Of a stretch of 64,000 nt of DNA, positions 25,505 to 35,034 are shown piece by piece. Each line of letters starts with the position of its first letter. The stretch's first letter is position 1. Origin of the DNA: Chitinophaga sp. HK235 (GTDB taxonomy: Bacteria; Bacteroidota; Bacteroidia; Chitinophagales; Chitinophagaceae); contig NZ_CP073766.1 of assembly GCF_018255755.1 (NCBI RefSeq), forward strand, positions 1,922,001 to 1,986,000, given 5' to 3'. Made by a program: the position numbers and the translations under genes. The notes below the pieces were generated by a model. That model made no database searches. It saw nothing but the letters and a program-made list of their open reading frames with translations, and had not been told where the DNA came from.

Positions 25505-28500
25505 CACCGGTGGTCGCCGGTGTGCGCGCAAATGCTGAAAGTTATGAAGCTAACCGCTTTACTGCTCCTGGTGCTTGCACTGCAGGTCAGTGCCACCGGC
25601 TACTCTCAGAAGCTGACCCTCGACATGCGGCATGTGCCGCTGAGCAGGGTGTTCAGGGAGATCAGGAAACAAACCGGTCTTACCTTTTTCTACAACTCGG
25701 AAATGCTGAAAAAAGCAGACAAGGTATCCGTCTCCGTAGAAAAGGCTGACCTGGCAGAAGTTATGCGCCAATGTCTTGCTGACAACCAGCTCAACTACAG
25801 TATTGTAGACAATACGATTATCCTCTCTGTCAAAAATGACCTGGCAGCGGTGAAGCCCGTTGCCAATATATCCGTATACGGCCGTATCACCGATGCACTG
25901 ACAGGAGAAGCACTAAGCGGCGCTTCCATCAAACTCAAAGGCACCAGCAAAGGCACCAGCACCGATGTCAATGGTAACTTCACCCTGGAGCTGCCCGATG
26001 GAGGCGGTACCCTGGTGATATCCTATTTGGGTTATGAAGCGGTGGAGAAACAGGTATCTCAGGCCGGCTCCCTCAATATACAGCTGCGCCAGAAAGCCGT
26101 GCAAACAGAAGAAATGGTGATCGTGGGTTATGGCAGCCAGAAAAGAAAAGATGTTACCGGCTCCGTATCTTCTGTAAGGGTAAATACCATCAGTGCCAAT
26201 GTTTCCAAAAATATCAGCAGTGCCATCCAGGGAAGGGTGCCCGGCGTTTCTATAGAATCTGCCAGCGGCGCTCCCGGCTCCGGCCTCAACATCACTATCC
26301 GCGGGTTAAGCACCCTGGGCAACAATGCCCCGCTGTATATTGTGGACGGTGTGTTTGTCAGCAATATCGACGGAGTAAGCCCCAACGACGTAGAGTCGAT
26401 TGAAGTACTGAAAGACGCTGCCACTGCCAGTATCTATGGTTCCCGCGCTGCCAACGGCGTGGTGATCGTCACCACCAAAGGAGGCCTTAAGGAAACCACC
26501 CCCAAGCTCGAAATAGACAGCTGGGTAGGTGTACAGTCCATCCCCAAAAGAATGAGCCTCCTCAATGGCGAACAGTGGACCAAACTGATGCAGGCCAACC
26601 TGTCCGGTATTCCTGATTATGCTGGTGTCAACAGCAACTGGCAGAACGCCATTTTCCGTCAGGCTACCGTTACCCGTACCAACGTTAATTTCAGCGGTGG
26701 CTCCAAAAACTTCACCTATAACCTCTCCGGTGGTTATCTCAAGGAAAACGGCACCATGATTCATACGGATTACTCTGCCGTCAATTTTCGTATAAAAACA
26801 CAGTTCGAAAAAGGACGTTTCCGGATAGGCGAGACCGTTATGATTAAAAGAGGCGGCGGCCGTTTGGCTCCCAGCGGCGGAGACCAAACCCACAGTCTCA
26901 TAGGCAGTGCGCTCGTCATGCCATCTACAGTTCCGGAATATGATCCTACCAATGAGCTGGGCGGCTTTGGCAGAAGATCCATCTTCATGAAAAACCTTTC
27001 CAACCCGGTAGCCCTGCTGGAAAGGGTCAATAGAAGCTCCAAAGAGCTGAACTTGCTGGCCAATGCATTTGTAGAAGTGAAACTAATAGAAGGGCTGCGA
27101 TATAAATTTAACTTAGGGCTCACGGAAATACAGGGTTACAACCGTACCTATACCGGTATTTACGACGATGGTAACGCCGCTAACCAGTTGCCCGATCTGA
27201 CCGAAGGTTCTTCCATCAGTAACTCCTGGCTGGCAGAAAATACCCTCAGTTATACCAAAAAACTGGGCAAACACCATATCGATGCGGTAGTCGGCTACAC
27301 CGCACAGAAAAACATTTACTCCGGTTTCAGTGCTGCCCGCAACGACCTCCCCGAAGGTACTTCCGTAATGGGTGCCGGCACTGCCAACTCCCAGCAAAAC
27401 GATGGTAGTGCTAATGTCAGCGCTATCCTCTCGAGTTTCGGACGTATCATGTATTCCTTTGACTCGAGGTACCTGTTTACCGCTTCTATCAGAAGAGACG
27501 GCTCTTCCCGTTTTGCCAACGATTACCAGTTCGGCTCCTTCCCCTCCTTCTCTGCCGGCTGGAATGTCCACAACGAAAATTTCTTCTCCGGTTTGCGAAA
27601 CACGATCAGCAATCTGAAACTGCGCGGCAGCTGGGGTATGCTGGGCAACCAGGAAATAGGCAACTACCTAACCCAGTCTGCTATTACCAGTGGTATCAAC
27701 TACGTACAGGGCAATGTGTTGTGGCCCGGTGCTACCGTAAGTTCCTATGCTTCTCCTACCGATCTTTCCTGGGAAGAAACCAAAATCATTAACGGCGGTA
27801 TAGATGCCGGTTTCCTGGACAACAAACTGTTCTTCATCTTTGATGTGTTCCATAAAAAGACCAGCGGTGTATTGCTGGGCGTGCCTTTCCCGTTGTCTGT
27901 AGGTAAAACAGGTACTCCTACCCTCAACGCCGGTATCATCGAAAACAGGGGTTATGAGGCTTCCGTAGAATATACCAATGAAACCCGCAGCGGCCTGAAA
28001 TACCGCGTAATGCTCAACTTCTCACATACTGCCAACGAGATGACCGCCATCAATATCGGTTCCGGCCGGCAAGAGTTTGGTGACATCTCCCGGGCCAAAG
28101 TAGGTGTTCCAATAGGCTCTTTCTACCTCATTAAAACCGATGGTATTTTTAACTCGGAAGAAGAAATAAAAGCATATAACAAAGGTGGCACTCCCATACA
28201 ACCCGATGCCAAACCCGGCGATATCCGGTTTGTAGATTACAATGGCGATGGCAAAATCGACAACCAGGACGTACAGAACCTGGGCAGCCCCTTCCCTAAA
28301 TTCAATATGGGACTGGCCGCCAACCTGTCTTACAAAGGTTTTGACCTGAACATTTTCTTTGAAGGCGTTTCCGGTAATAAAATCTATAACGGCAGAAGAC
28401 AATGGATGGAAAAAATGACCGAAGTGACCAACTTCTCCACTTCCGTACTCGATGCCTGGACACCGGACCATCATTCCAACTTCCCACGGTTCACCTTATC

Positions 28501-28804
28501 TGATCCCAATAACAACAAAAGGGAAAACAGTGACCGATGGCTGGAAGACGGCTCCTATCTGCGTTTTAAACGACTGGAGATAGGATACAGCGTGCCTAAA
28601 ACCCTGACCGGTAAATGGGGTATAGACAGAATACGGGTATTCGGTTCTGCGGAAAATCTGTTCACCGCTACCAAGTACAAAGGTTACAATCCGGACCTGG
28701 GCATTGCCCCGGGTAGTGGCGTTCTTACCAGAGGTATGGACAATTCCTGGGATGCGTACCCCTTGTCCCGTACTTTCCTGCTGGGCCTCAACCTTTCCTT
28801 CTAA
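25481..28804 (+). CDS. SusC/RagA TonB-dependent transporter with STN signalling domain
   Basis: An 1107-residue outer-membrane transporter. Layout: leader of about 21 residues, signal peptide (MKLTALLLLVLALQVSATG), STN domain (KLTLDMRHVPLSRVFREI to about residue 118), carboxypeptidase-D-like domain (ISVYGRITDALTGEALSGAS), plug (TEEMVIVGYGSQKRKDVTGSVSS, AANGVVIVTTKGG) and barrel ending LLGLNLSF. The ATG at 25481 is kept because its context CAAAGTTATG matches that of the other STN-SusC here. The STN domain fits the FecR/ECF pair upstream. SusD follows 24 nt later. Confidence 0.94.
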   Translation: MPFRNAVKHRWSPVCAQMLKVMKLTALLLLVLALQVSATGYSQKLTLDMRHVPLSRVFREIRKQTGLTFFYNSEMLKKADKVSVSVEKADLAEVMRQCLADNQLNYSIVDNTIILSVKNDLAAVKPVANISVYGRITDALTGEALSGASIKLKGTSKGTSTDVNGNFTLELPDGGGTLVISYLGYEAVEKQVSQAGSLNIQLRQKAVQTEEMVIVGYGSQKRKDVTGSVSSVRVNTISANVSKNISSAIQGRVPGVSIESASGAPGSGLNITIRGLSTLGNNAPLYIVDGVFVSNIDGVSPNDVESIEVLKDAATASIYGSRAANGVVIVTTKGGLKETTPKLEIDSWVGVQSIPKRMSLLNGEQWTKLMQANLSGIPDYAGVNSNWQNAIFRQATVTRTNVNFSGGSKNFTYNLSGGYLKENGTMIHTDYSAVNFRIKTQFEKGRFRIGETVMIKRGGGRLAPSGGDQTHSLIGSALVMPSTVPEYDPTNELGGFGRRSIFMKNLSNPVALLERVNRSSKELNLLANAFVEVKLIEGLRYKFNLGLTEIQGYNRTYTGIYDDGNAANQLPDLTEGSSISNSWLAENTLSYTKKLGKHHIDAVVGYTAQKNIYSGFSAARNDLPEGTSVMGAGTANSQQNDGSANVSAILSSFGRIMYSFDSRYLFTASIRRDGSSRFANDYQFGSFPSFSAGWNVHNENFFSGLRNTISNLKLRGSWGMLGNQEIGNYLTQSAITSGINYVQGNVLWPGATVSSYASPTDLSWEETKIINGGIDAGFLDNKLFFIFDVFHKKTSGVLLGVPFPLSVGKTGTPTLNAGIIENRGYEASVEYTNETRSGLKYRVMLNFSHTANEMTAINIGSGRQEFGDISRAKVGVPIGSFYLIKTDGIFNSEEEIKAYNKGGTPIQPDAKPGDIRFVDYNGDGKIDNQDVQNLGSPFPKFNMGLAANLSYKGFDLNIFFEGVSGNKIYNGRRQWMEKMTEVTNFSTSVLDAWTPDHHSNFPRFTLSDPNNNKRENSDRWLEDGSYLRFKRLEIGYSVPKTLTGKWGIDRIRVFGSAENLFTATKYKGYNPDLGIAPGSGVLTRGMDNSWDAYPLSRTFLLGLNLSF

Positions 28805-28828
28805 CCATCCAAAAAACAATGTTGCACA

Positions 28829-30469
28829 ATGAAAAAGTCATTTAAATATATCGGGGCGCTCACCTTGCTGATGACGCTGGCCGGCAGCTGCAATGAACAC
28901 GACTTCCTCACACAGGATAATCCCAATAAAATCACCGAAACCAATTTCTGGAAAGATGAAAACAGTCTGAGTATGGCGCTGGCAGCCGCCTACAGCCCGC
29001 TCCGGCTACCGTTGTACGGCTACTGGGGTGCCTTTACAGGTATACAGGACATCAACGCCCTTGGTGACGATGTATATACCATCCCTGGCGAAGAACCACC
29101 CACCTGGGCCATCGCCTCTTTCACCAATGATGAAAACAACAAAGATGCGACCGACATCTTCGAAAAAACCTACCAGTGCATTCACCGCGCCAACCTAATT
29201 CTGGCCAGAATAGATCAGGTACCTATTGATGCTGCCAAAAAAGAAATATATATCGGAGAAGCCAGATTCCTCCGCGGCCTTTCCTATTTTATACTGGCTT
29301 CCAACTGGGGTGCCGTACCTATCAGGACTGCACCGGTAGAAACAACCAACGCCTACGCTACCCCTTGCAGCAGTAAGGAAGAAGTATGGCAGCAAGTGAT
29401 CAGCGATCTTTCTGCCGCTAAAGACAAACTACCTGTAGCCCGTACATCCAAAGAAATGGGACGCGCCACCAGCGGTGCCGCCATCGCCTTCCTGGGTAAA
29501 AGTTATCTCTTCATGGAAAACTACCCGCTCGCAGAAAGCACCCTGGCCCTGCTCAGTAAAGCACCCTATGCCTACGGACTGGTAGACAATTTCGAGGATA
29601 ACTTCACCGACGCCAACGAATTCAACAAAGAATCCATCTTCGAATGGGTATCCGCACCATTGGGAAATCCATATGGCCCCTGGGGTGCAGAAACCACCAA
29701 TTCGCCCATGTACAACTACATCCCGCAGTTTATCGGCCCTCCTGCCGGTGGCGGATGGTTTAAATATCTCCCGTCCAACTATCTGGTGGCCCAGTTCGTC
29801 AAAGAACCACGTCCGGCAGGTTCCGATACCAAATTCGATAAAAGAATGTACGCCTCGCTGATGTGGAAACATTCCACCCTGGGTGAAGCAGACCAAACCT
29901 GGTACAACGGGAAAACCTTTGATGAACTATGGAGTTCTGCCCATAAAAAAATTCTCCTGCTCTATCCTGGTACCCAGCTGGACACTGTGACCTACGGCCG
30001 TTTCCTGATTAAAAAATATACAGGTGCCTGGCGTAATGTGGCCGATGCTGATAACTACTGGGGCGCTACGCCTTCTACTGCCAACTACCGTGTGATGCGT
30101 TATGCCGAAGTATTACTGATGCATGCCGAAGCAGCCGCCCGCAATGGTCATCCCGACCTGGCACTCGCAGACATCAATCTCATACGCACCAGAGCTGGCC
30201 TCACAGCCAAAACAGCCACAGATCTGCCCGGCCCCGATCAGCTGATAGCGGAAACGGACCACCAGAAACTACTGGAACTGTTCTACGAACAAAACAGGAT
30301 ATACGATCTCAGAAGATGGAACAAGTCTGCTGCGCAGCTGGGAGCGCTCTTCCTGGCAAGAGATAAACAGGGTGCCAGCAGCTTCAAGGCAAGACATTAT
30401 GTATTACCAATACCGGCCGGGGAACTGAACTCCAATCCCAAAGCCACACAGAATGATCTCTGGAAATAA
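28829..30469 (+). CDS. SusD/RagB family nutrient-binding lipoprotein
   Basis: A 546-residue surface lipoprotein, partner of the SusC just upstream. Lipobox LAGSC followed by NEHDFLTQDNPNKIT. Family marks: FLRGLSYFILASNWGAVPI, AIAFLGKSYLF, MRYAEVLLMHAEAAARNG, LLELFYEQNRIYDLRRW and the terminal HYVLPIPAGELNSNPKATQN. The last element is the conserved C-terminal IPxxELxxNP-type motif. A 13-bp hairpin without T-run follows the stop and may be a partial terminator or 3'-stabilising structure before the next two genes. Confidence 0.94.
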   Translation: MKKSFKYIGALTLLMTLAGSCNEHDFLTQDNPNKITETNFWKDENSLSMALAAAYSPLRLPLYGYWGAFTGIQDINALGDDVYTIPGEEPPTWAIASFTNDENNKDATDIFEKTYQCIHRANLILARIDQVPIDAAKKEIYIGEARFLRGLSYFILASNWGAVPIRTAPVETTNAYATPCSSKEEVWQQVISDLSAAKDKLPVARTSKEMGRATSGAAIAFLGKSYLFMENYPLAESTLALLSKAPYAYGLVDNFEDNFTDANEFNKESIFEWVSAPLGNPYGPWGAETTNSPMYNYIPQFIGPPAGGGWFKYLPSNYLVAQFVKEPRPAGSDTKFDKRMYASLMWKHSTLGEADQTWYNGKTFDELWSSAHKKILLLYPGTQLDTVTYGRFLIKKYTGAWRNVADADNYWGATPSTANYRVMRYAEVLLMHAEAAARNGHPDLALADINLIRTRAGLTAKTATDLPGPDQLIAETDHQKLLELFYEQNRIYDLRRWNKSAAQLGALFLARDKQGASSFKARHYVLPIPAGELNSNPKATQNDLWK

Positions 30470-30481
30470 TATGCCCACCTT

Positions 30482-30512
30482 CAAAGTATGGAGCCCCGTG
30501 CTCCATACTTTG
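30482..30512 (+). terminator. Strong hairpin after SusD (no T-run)
   Basis: Arms 30482-30494 and 30500-30512 are perfect over 13 bp around a 5-base loop. No T-run follows, so it is a weak terminator at best; it could protect the SusC/SusD mRNA end and lower expression of the genes behind it. Confidence 0.5.
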
Positions 30513-30528
30513 CATTAATACTCCATCG

Positions 30529-31659
30529 ATGCAAAGACTACTGCTATCCCTGCTGCTGATCATCAGCGGATGTACTGCCCACACTGTACAGATTAAAATG
30601 GATATCCCTCCTGCGTTGCAGGACCTGTTGAAAGCCAGCCATCAGGCCGGAGAACTGCCAGCCAGCTTCCGTAATGGATACCTGCTGCTCAACCAGCGTG
30701 ATGAACCCGGCATGATATACCTGGTCAATACGGATGGCAAAATTGTATGGTACCATCAGGTAAAAGGCACCGGGTTTAAAACAGCGCATTTCACCGCACA
30801 GCAAACTATCCTCTGTATACTTGGCAGCAAGGAATATCCTACCAGCTATGGCAACGAGATCCTGGAAATAAGCCTCCATGGCGACACGCTGCTGCATCTG
30901 CAAAAAGGGCAGCAGGATTTTACCAGTGATGTGCATCATGAAGTATTACGGACCGCTGGCGACAATATTGTAGCATTGACCAGCATAACGAAAATCATGG
31001 ACCTTTCCTTACAGGGAGGCAGTGAACAGGACACCGTTAAAAGTGACGGTATTGTGATGATGGACCGCCAGGGGCACCGGCTCTGGCAGTGGACGGTGTT
31101 TGATGAGCTGGAACCTACTGCTGATACAGCCATCCTCCGTACCCGGCACGACTGGATGCATGCCAACAGTCTGAGTTATGATAAAGACAGCAACTACCTG
31201 ATTTCTTTTTACAACAATGGTCAGATATGGAAACTGAATGCCAGGACCGGTAAGGTGATGTGGAAGTTTGGCAAAGGCGGAGACTTTACGATCCCCGCTG
31301 CCGGCGCTTTTGACATGGGGCATGCTGTGCATGTCAATGCTGAAAATGACCTGATGTTGTTTGACAACGGCCCTTCCCGTCAGCAATCGCAGGCACTGGC
31401 TTTCCGGCTCAATGACAGCAGCAGGCAGGCCAGCGTTACGATGCAGGCCGTTCTGCCCCCTTACCTTTTTAATGAACGGATGGGCAGTGCTTATCTGGTA
31501 GACCATAACCATGTGCTGCAGTGCTGCTCCCGGCGCAATACCGTGATACTTACAGACAGGAAGGGCCAGCCGCTGTGGACTTTGCGCTGCACCTTCATTC
31601 CTTATCGCGCGGAGTTTATTTCCGCATCGGCCCTACTTCCCTATACCTTTCGAAATTGA
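30529..31659 (+). CDS. Arylsulfotransferase-like (ASST family) lipoprotein
   Basis: A 376-residue lipoprotein (lipobox IISGC, C15) with a beta-propeller pattern: repeated short blocks such as GMIYLVNTDGKIVWYHQV and GQIWKLNARTGKVMWKFG. The features that point to the arylsulfate sulfotransferase family are the paired histidines in SDVHHEV (H136, H137) and the RHDWMHANSLSYD segment (H207, H211), which resembles the DWxHxNS motif of that family. The family transfers sulfate between phenolic compounds in the periplasm. A plain PQQ-like propeller with another role is the alternative. It lies 59 nt behind SusD and 22 nt before a dihaem cytochrome gene, so the three may be co-transcribed. Confidence 0.75.
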   Translation: MQRLLLSLLLIISGCTAHTVQIKMDIPPALQDLLKASHQAGELPASFRNGYLLLNQRDEPGMIYLVNTDGKIVWYHQVKGTGFKTAHFTAQQTILCILGSKEYPTSYGNEILEISLHGDTLLHLQKGQQDFTSDVHHEVLRTAGDNIVALTSITKIMDLSLQGGSEQDTVKSDGIVMMDRQGHRLWQWTVFDELEPTADTAILRTRHDWMHANSLSYDKDSNYLISFYNNGQIWKLNARTGKVMWKFGKGGDFTIPAAGAFDMGHAVHVNAENDLMLFDNGPSRQQSQALAFRLNDSSRQASVTMQAVLPPYLFNERMGSAYLVDHNHVLQCCSRRNTVILTDRKGQPLWTLRCTFIPYRAEFISASALLPYTFRN

Positions 31660-31681
31660 TTGTCGATACGACACTTAAAAA

Positions 31682-32686
31682 ATGTCACTTATGATCAAAA
31701 CAAACGATCTCCGTACAGGTGCTTTTCTGATAGCAGCTGCCGCAGTTATAATCTGGTCGTGCAACAATGGCAGCAGTGCCAAAGTACCGGTGCCCATGCC
31801 GGCAGACAAACCATTGTTGCCCCGGGCAGACACCAGTGCCATCCCGGCCGGCAAATATGGGGAGATGGTGCGTTATGGCCGTGCGCTGATGATGAACACC
31901 GCCTATTACATAGGCCCGGAAGGGGTTAGCGGCAAATACCTGGGCAACCGGATGAACTGTACCAACTGTCACCAGGATGGTGGTACGAAACCATTTTCAT
32001 TTAACCTGATGTTATCACATGCGCAGTACCCCCAGTACAGGGCCAGAGAAGGTAAGGTGCTGACACTGGCAGAGCGGGTGAACAACTGCGTTACCCGGCC
32101 GCATAACGGCAAGCCCCTTCCGCTGGACAGTAAAGAGATGGTGGCTTTCCTGTCTTACTTCAGGTGGATCAATAGTTTTGTAGCACAGGACCGTTCCTAT
32201 AAAGGAGGACATAACCTGGATATCACCTTTCCTGCCGGGGCTGCCAGCCCGGAAAGAGGCAAAGCCTTGTACCAGCAGCATTGCGCCCGCTGTCATGGGC
32301 CGGAAGGAGCAGGACAGGCTGCGGGGCTGACTTACGTTTATCCGCCGCTGTGGGGCCCGTACGGTTATCAGCCAGGGTCCAGTATGCACCGGGTCATCAA
32401 ACAGGCACAATGGCTGAAAGCCAATATGCCATATGATAAAGCAACGTGGGAGAAACCATTCCTGACGGATGAAGAAGCACTTGATATCGCGGCCTATGTA
32501 AATGATGACAGCATCCACCCACGCCCCGATGTTAAAAACTACGATTATCCGTACAAGGAAGAAAAGGCCATCGATTACGACAAAGGTCCTTTTGCAGACA
32601 CCTTTTCTGCCCAACAACACAAGTACGGCCCATTCCAGCCAATCATCCGCTACTGGGAAAACAAAGGTTTAAAAGCCGTATACTGA
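31682..32686 (+). CDS. TsdA-like dihaem cytochrome c (thiosulfate dehydrogenase/tetrathionate reductase family)
   Basis: A 334-residue exported lipoprotein-like cytochrome with two haem c sites: CTNCH (C93-H97) and CARCH (C201-H205). The N-terminal domain follows the TsdA pattern: MNCTNCHQDGG, then YPQYRAREGKVLTLAERVNNC, then NGKPLPLDSKEMVAFLSYFRW. C136 sits where TsdA has its unusual Cys axial haem ligand. TsdA enzymes interconvert thiosulfate and tetrathionate. Signal: hydrophobic segment with lipobox-like IWSC (C27). Start ATG 31682, or 31691. A general electron-transfer cytochrome is the alternative. Ends in a clear terminator. Confidence 0.85.
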   Translation: MSLMIKTNDLRTGAFLIAAAAVIIWSCNNGSSAKVPVPMPADKPLLPRADTSAIPAGKYGEMVRYGRALMMNTAYYIGPEGVSGKYLGNRMNCTNCHQDGGTKPFSFNLMLSHAQYPQYRAREGKVLTLAERVNNCVTRPHNGKPLPLDSKEMVAFLSYFRWINSFVAQDRSYKGGHNLDITFPAGAASPERGKALYQQHCARCHGPEGAGQAAGLTYVYPPLWGPYGYQPGSSMHRVIKQAQWLKANMPYDKATWEKPFLTDEEALDIAAYVNDDSIHPRPDVKNYDYPYKEEKAIDYDKGPFADTFSAQQHKYGPFQPIIRYWENKGLKAVY

Positions 32687-32719
32687 TTCGGATTCCTGAC
32701 ACTATTCTATGCCTGCTAT

Positions 32720-32755
32720 AAAAAGCTTCCCCGGTTTGTGGGAAGCTTTTTGCTT
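32720..32755 (+). terminator. Intrinsic terminator after cytochrome c gene
   Basis: Arms 32720-32731 and 32740-32751 pair perfectly over 12 bp around an 8-base loop; the 3' arm ends in a T-run on the forward strand. Confidence 0.88.
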
Positions 32756-32925
32756 TGTTGTACCACAAAATTAATTTGGCTGTAAGTAAATTAATGTCTA
32801 CCTTAATTGCCGGATTTTAACCACACATTTTTTTCTGGCAGTTTTGTTTATCAACACCTCTAAGATTAGTGAATACCCCCAGTAAACCAGGAGAGAGACA
32901 GATTTTTCACACAGTATTTATGTAA

Positions 32926-33078
32926 ACCATGTCATTGTCATACATCGATAAGACATTGTTTTGTGACAAGACATGACCATATCATTATTGTAACCAACAT
33001 CGATAGGAGTGTTGAAACAATTGACAAAACCATATTGCAGACAAACGATAGGAACATTGTTTTGTAACGACAAAGTAC
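32926..33078. repeat. Degenerate tandem repeat, three units of about 50 bp
   Basis: Three head-to-tail units start with ACCAT at 32926, 32976 and 33029 (spacing 50 and 53). Each continues with a T/A-rich stretch, then CGATARGA (32946, 33001, 33046), then a form of TTGTTTTGTRAC. Units 1 and 3 share ATTGTTTTGT exactly. It is non-coding and lies between a terminator and the AAA+ ATPase gene. Role unknown; repeated protein-binding sites are one possibility. Confidence 0.55.
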
Positions 33079-33573
33079 ATACCGTGGATACAGGTATCAA
33101 TATAAATATGCTGACAGCAATGTTACATACGATCTGGTACAGGTTCGTGCACCGGGTTGCAGCGACGTTTTTCCGCCAGCCACCGGGGAAGACTACTGCA
33201 GCCAGTACCTATATAAAACAGGTTAGTCATCTCAGCTATACAAACGTCAGGGTAGGGTTTACATTTCTTTCTAACGTCGAAGCACCTACGAAATCTCACA
33301 GCAGCTTCCTGGTAATTGCTTACAATGGAAGACTTGTATTTGGCAACCTGCTGACCATGGTCGGCAGCAGCACCTATCCTGATATTTTAAGACAGGCGCC
33401 CATCAGGGCCTCTCCTCCTGTCACCCTGTTTCACGGATTCATATAAAGACCATGACGCAGTTGTGTTCGAACCTAATCATGCCAATACAGGAGTATTATT
33501 ATCAGCCGGGTAATCACGATACCAGGAAAACCAATAAAAGCACAGCTATCCATATCACCTGTTATTTTATCGT

Positions 33574-34881
33574 ATGACGACCTCTTTCCACACACCACTA
33601 CACTATCTCCGGGCATTCATCAACGCCCGTTTGTCTGTCCACTTCGGCCATACCAGCAGCCTCACCATGGGCGATGCTCCTGTGTTGCAGGATGGCTCTC
33701 CTTTTGCCACCTGGATAGATGAAGTCCAGCCAGGCAGGGAAGAACTGATAAGCCTGTTGCTGGCACTGGTACCTCATCTGCAACCCGGCTTTCTGGAAGA
33801 CATCCTTGCGGAGTATATTCCGGAAGGCAGTGACTTCATCCCTATTGGCGGCGTAAAAAACCTTTACCACAGGGGCTTACTGCCTACCGGTGAAACACTG
33901 TTATTTATCCTCGCCGGCAATGATACAGATGCCAGAGTAGCCATTCAAAACAGGCTATTACAAGGTAGCATCTTCCGGCAGGGTATTCTCCGTATAGAAG
34001 CCGTACCTCCGGGAGCACCAGCCATGTCCGGACGGCTGCTGCTGTTGGAAGAAACCATTATTCACTGGCTGACCGGCAACAAACAACGCTCCGGGCTCCC
34101 CACGGGAATGGCTGAACGTATTTCCACCGGTCAGGAATGGAACGACCTCGTACTGAATAACAACACCATGCAGCAGGTGCAGGAAATAACACAGTGGCTG
34201 AAATATGCCAACACCATGCAGTCCGAATGGCAGCTGAAATCCGGGAACAGAGCGGGTTACCGCGCCCTGTTCCATGGCCCTGCCGGCACCGGAAAAACCA
34301 TGGCTGCAGCCCTCCTGGGCCGAAACACCCAACGGGAAGTATTCCGGATAGACCTGTCCAGGGTCGTTTCCAGGTACATCGATGAAACAGAAAAAAACCT
34401 AAACCATCTCTTCGACAAGGCAGAACAAAAAAACTGGGTCCTGTTTTTTGATGAAGCCGACGCCTTGTTAGGTAAAAGAACAGAGATAAAGGATGCACAT
34501 GACCGATACGCCACCCTTGAAACCAATTATCTGCTTCAACGTATGGAAGCCTATAAGGGCCTCATCATCCTGTCATCCCGTTATAAAGAGAACATGGATG
34601 AATCTTTCCTCCATCGGCTACAGAACATCGTACACTTCCCTGTTCCAGCCCCCTCCGAAAGATACCTCCTCTGGAGCCGCGCCTTTCCCGACAAAATAAA
34701 ACTGGCGGAATCTATCTCCCTGGAACATATCTCCCGGCATCATGAGCTGACTGGCGCCAATATCAACAGCATTGCTTTCCGCTGCTGCCTGAAACTCTTT
34801 GGTGACCAGCGCCTGGAGCTTTCAGACGACGACCTGAAGGAAGCCATCCATCTTGAACTGGTAAAAGAAGGTAAAGTCTGA
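33574..34881 (+). CDS. AAA+ ATPase of the contractile-injection-system type
   Basis: A 435-residue protein. The N-terminal 200 residues are family-specific and without motif. The AAA+ core has Walker A GPAGTGKT (235-242) and Walker B VLFFDEAD (D293-D296). It continues with ADALLGKRTEIKDAHDRYATLETNYLLQRME and a second-region-of-homology-like SSRYKENMDESFLHRLQNIVHFPVP. The wording of this core (NLNHLFDKAEQKNWVLFFDEADALLGKRT) is very like the ATPases that accompany extracellular contractile injection systems, which probably act in assembly or particle release. No sheath, tube or baseplate gene is near, so here it is an orphan or serves a locus elsewhere. It precedes the copper island in the same direction, 153 nt away, but has no evident copper link. 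Confidence 0.88.
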   Translation: MTTSFHTPLHYLRAFINARLSVHFGHTSSLTMGDAPVLQDGSPFATWIDEVQPGREELISLLLALVPHLQPGFLEDILAEYIPEGSDFIPIGGVKNLYHRGLLPTGETLLFILAGNDTDARVAIQNRLLQGSIFRQGILRIEAVPPGAPAMSGRLLLLEETIIHWLTGNKQRSGLPTGMAERISTGQEWNDLVLNNNTMQQVQEITQWLKYANTMQSEWQLKSGNRAGYRALFHGPAGTGKTMAAALLGRNTQREVFRIDLSRVVSRYIDETEKNLNHLFDKAEQKNWVLFFDEADALLGKRTEIKDAHDRYATLETNYLLQRMEAYKGLIILSSRYKENMDESFLHRLQNIVHFPVPAPSERYLLWSRAFPDKIKLAESISLEHISRHHELTGANINSIAFRCCLKLFGDQRLELSDDDLKEAIHLELVKEGKV

Positions 34882-34969
34882 CCGATAACATTTCCCTCAA
34901 AATAACCCAATACCCCGCTCATCCCAGCGGGAAATATCACCATTGCCAAATTTTATAAGTGTTTGTCAT

Positions 34970-35009
34970 AATTGTATAACGCTTCCCTCCTGCTGATCAG
35001 TCACCTTTG
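34970..35009 (+). promoter_or_regulatory. Promoter of AraC-type gene with shared copper-island motif
   Basis: AATTGTATAAC (34970-34980), then 21 nt, then CACCTTTG (35002-35009), one base from the -7 consensus. Same motif and same spacing as before copA and the copZ-like gene. No independent -33 TTTG at the usual place, so the motif probably replaces it as an activator site. Confidence 0.6.
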
Positions 35010-35034
35010 TTATCTATCCACATACTGATTTAGC

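Larger units (their letters stand above)
32687..33573. other. Long intergenic region with terminator and degenerate tandem repeat
   Basis: Nearly 0.9 kb without a gene I can support. It contains the cytochrome terminator (32720-32751) and a three-unit tandem repeat (32926-33078). A forward reading frame at 33009-33446 (145 codons) begins inside the repeat, lacks any family feature and has no clear start. Its last part (from about 33190) has locally gene-like codons, so it could be a decayed gene, but I do not call it. Confidence 0.55.

Noticed and set aside
30482..30512. Hairpin after SusD as a full operon end
   Set aside because: It has a 13-bp stem but no T-run, so read-through into the arylsulfotransferase-like gene remains likely.
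31660..31929. 89-codon frame overlapping the start of the cytochrome c gene
   Set aside because: The overlapping frame encodes the cytochrome signal and first haem motif; this one has no features.
33009..33446. 145-codon forward frame before the AAA+ gene
   Set aside because: Starts inside the degenerate tandem repeat and has no recognisable domain or clear start. The last 80 codons look somewhat gene-like, so a decayed gene is possible, but evidence is too thin to annotate.
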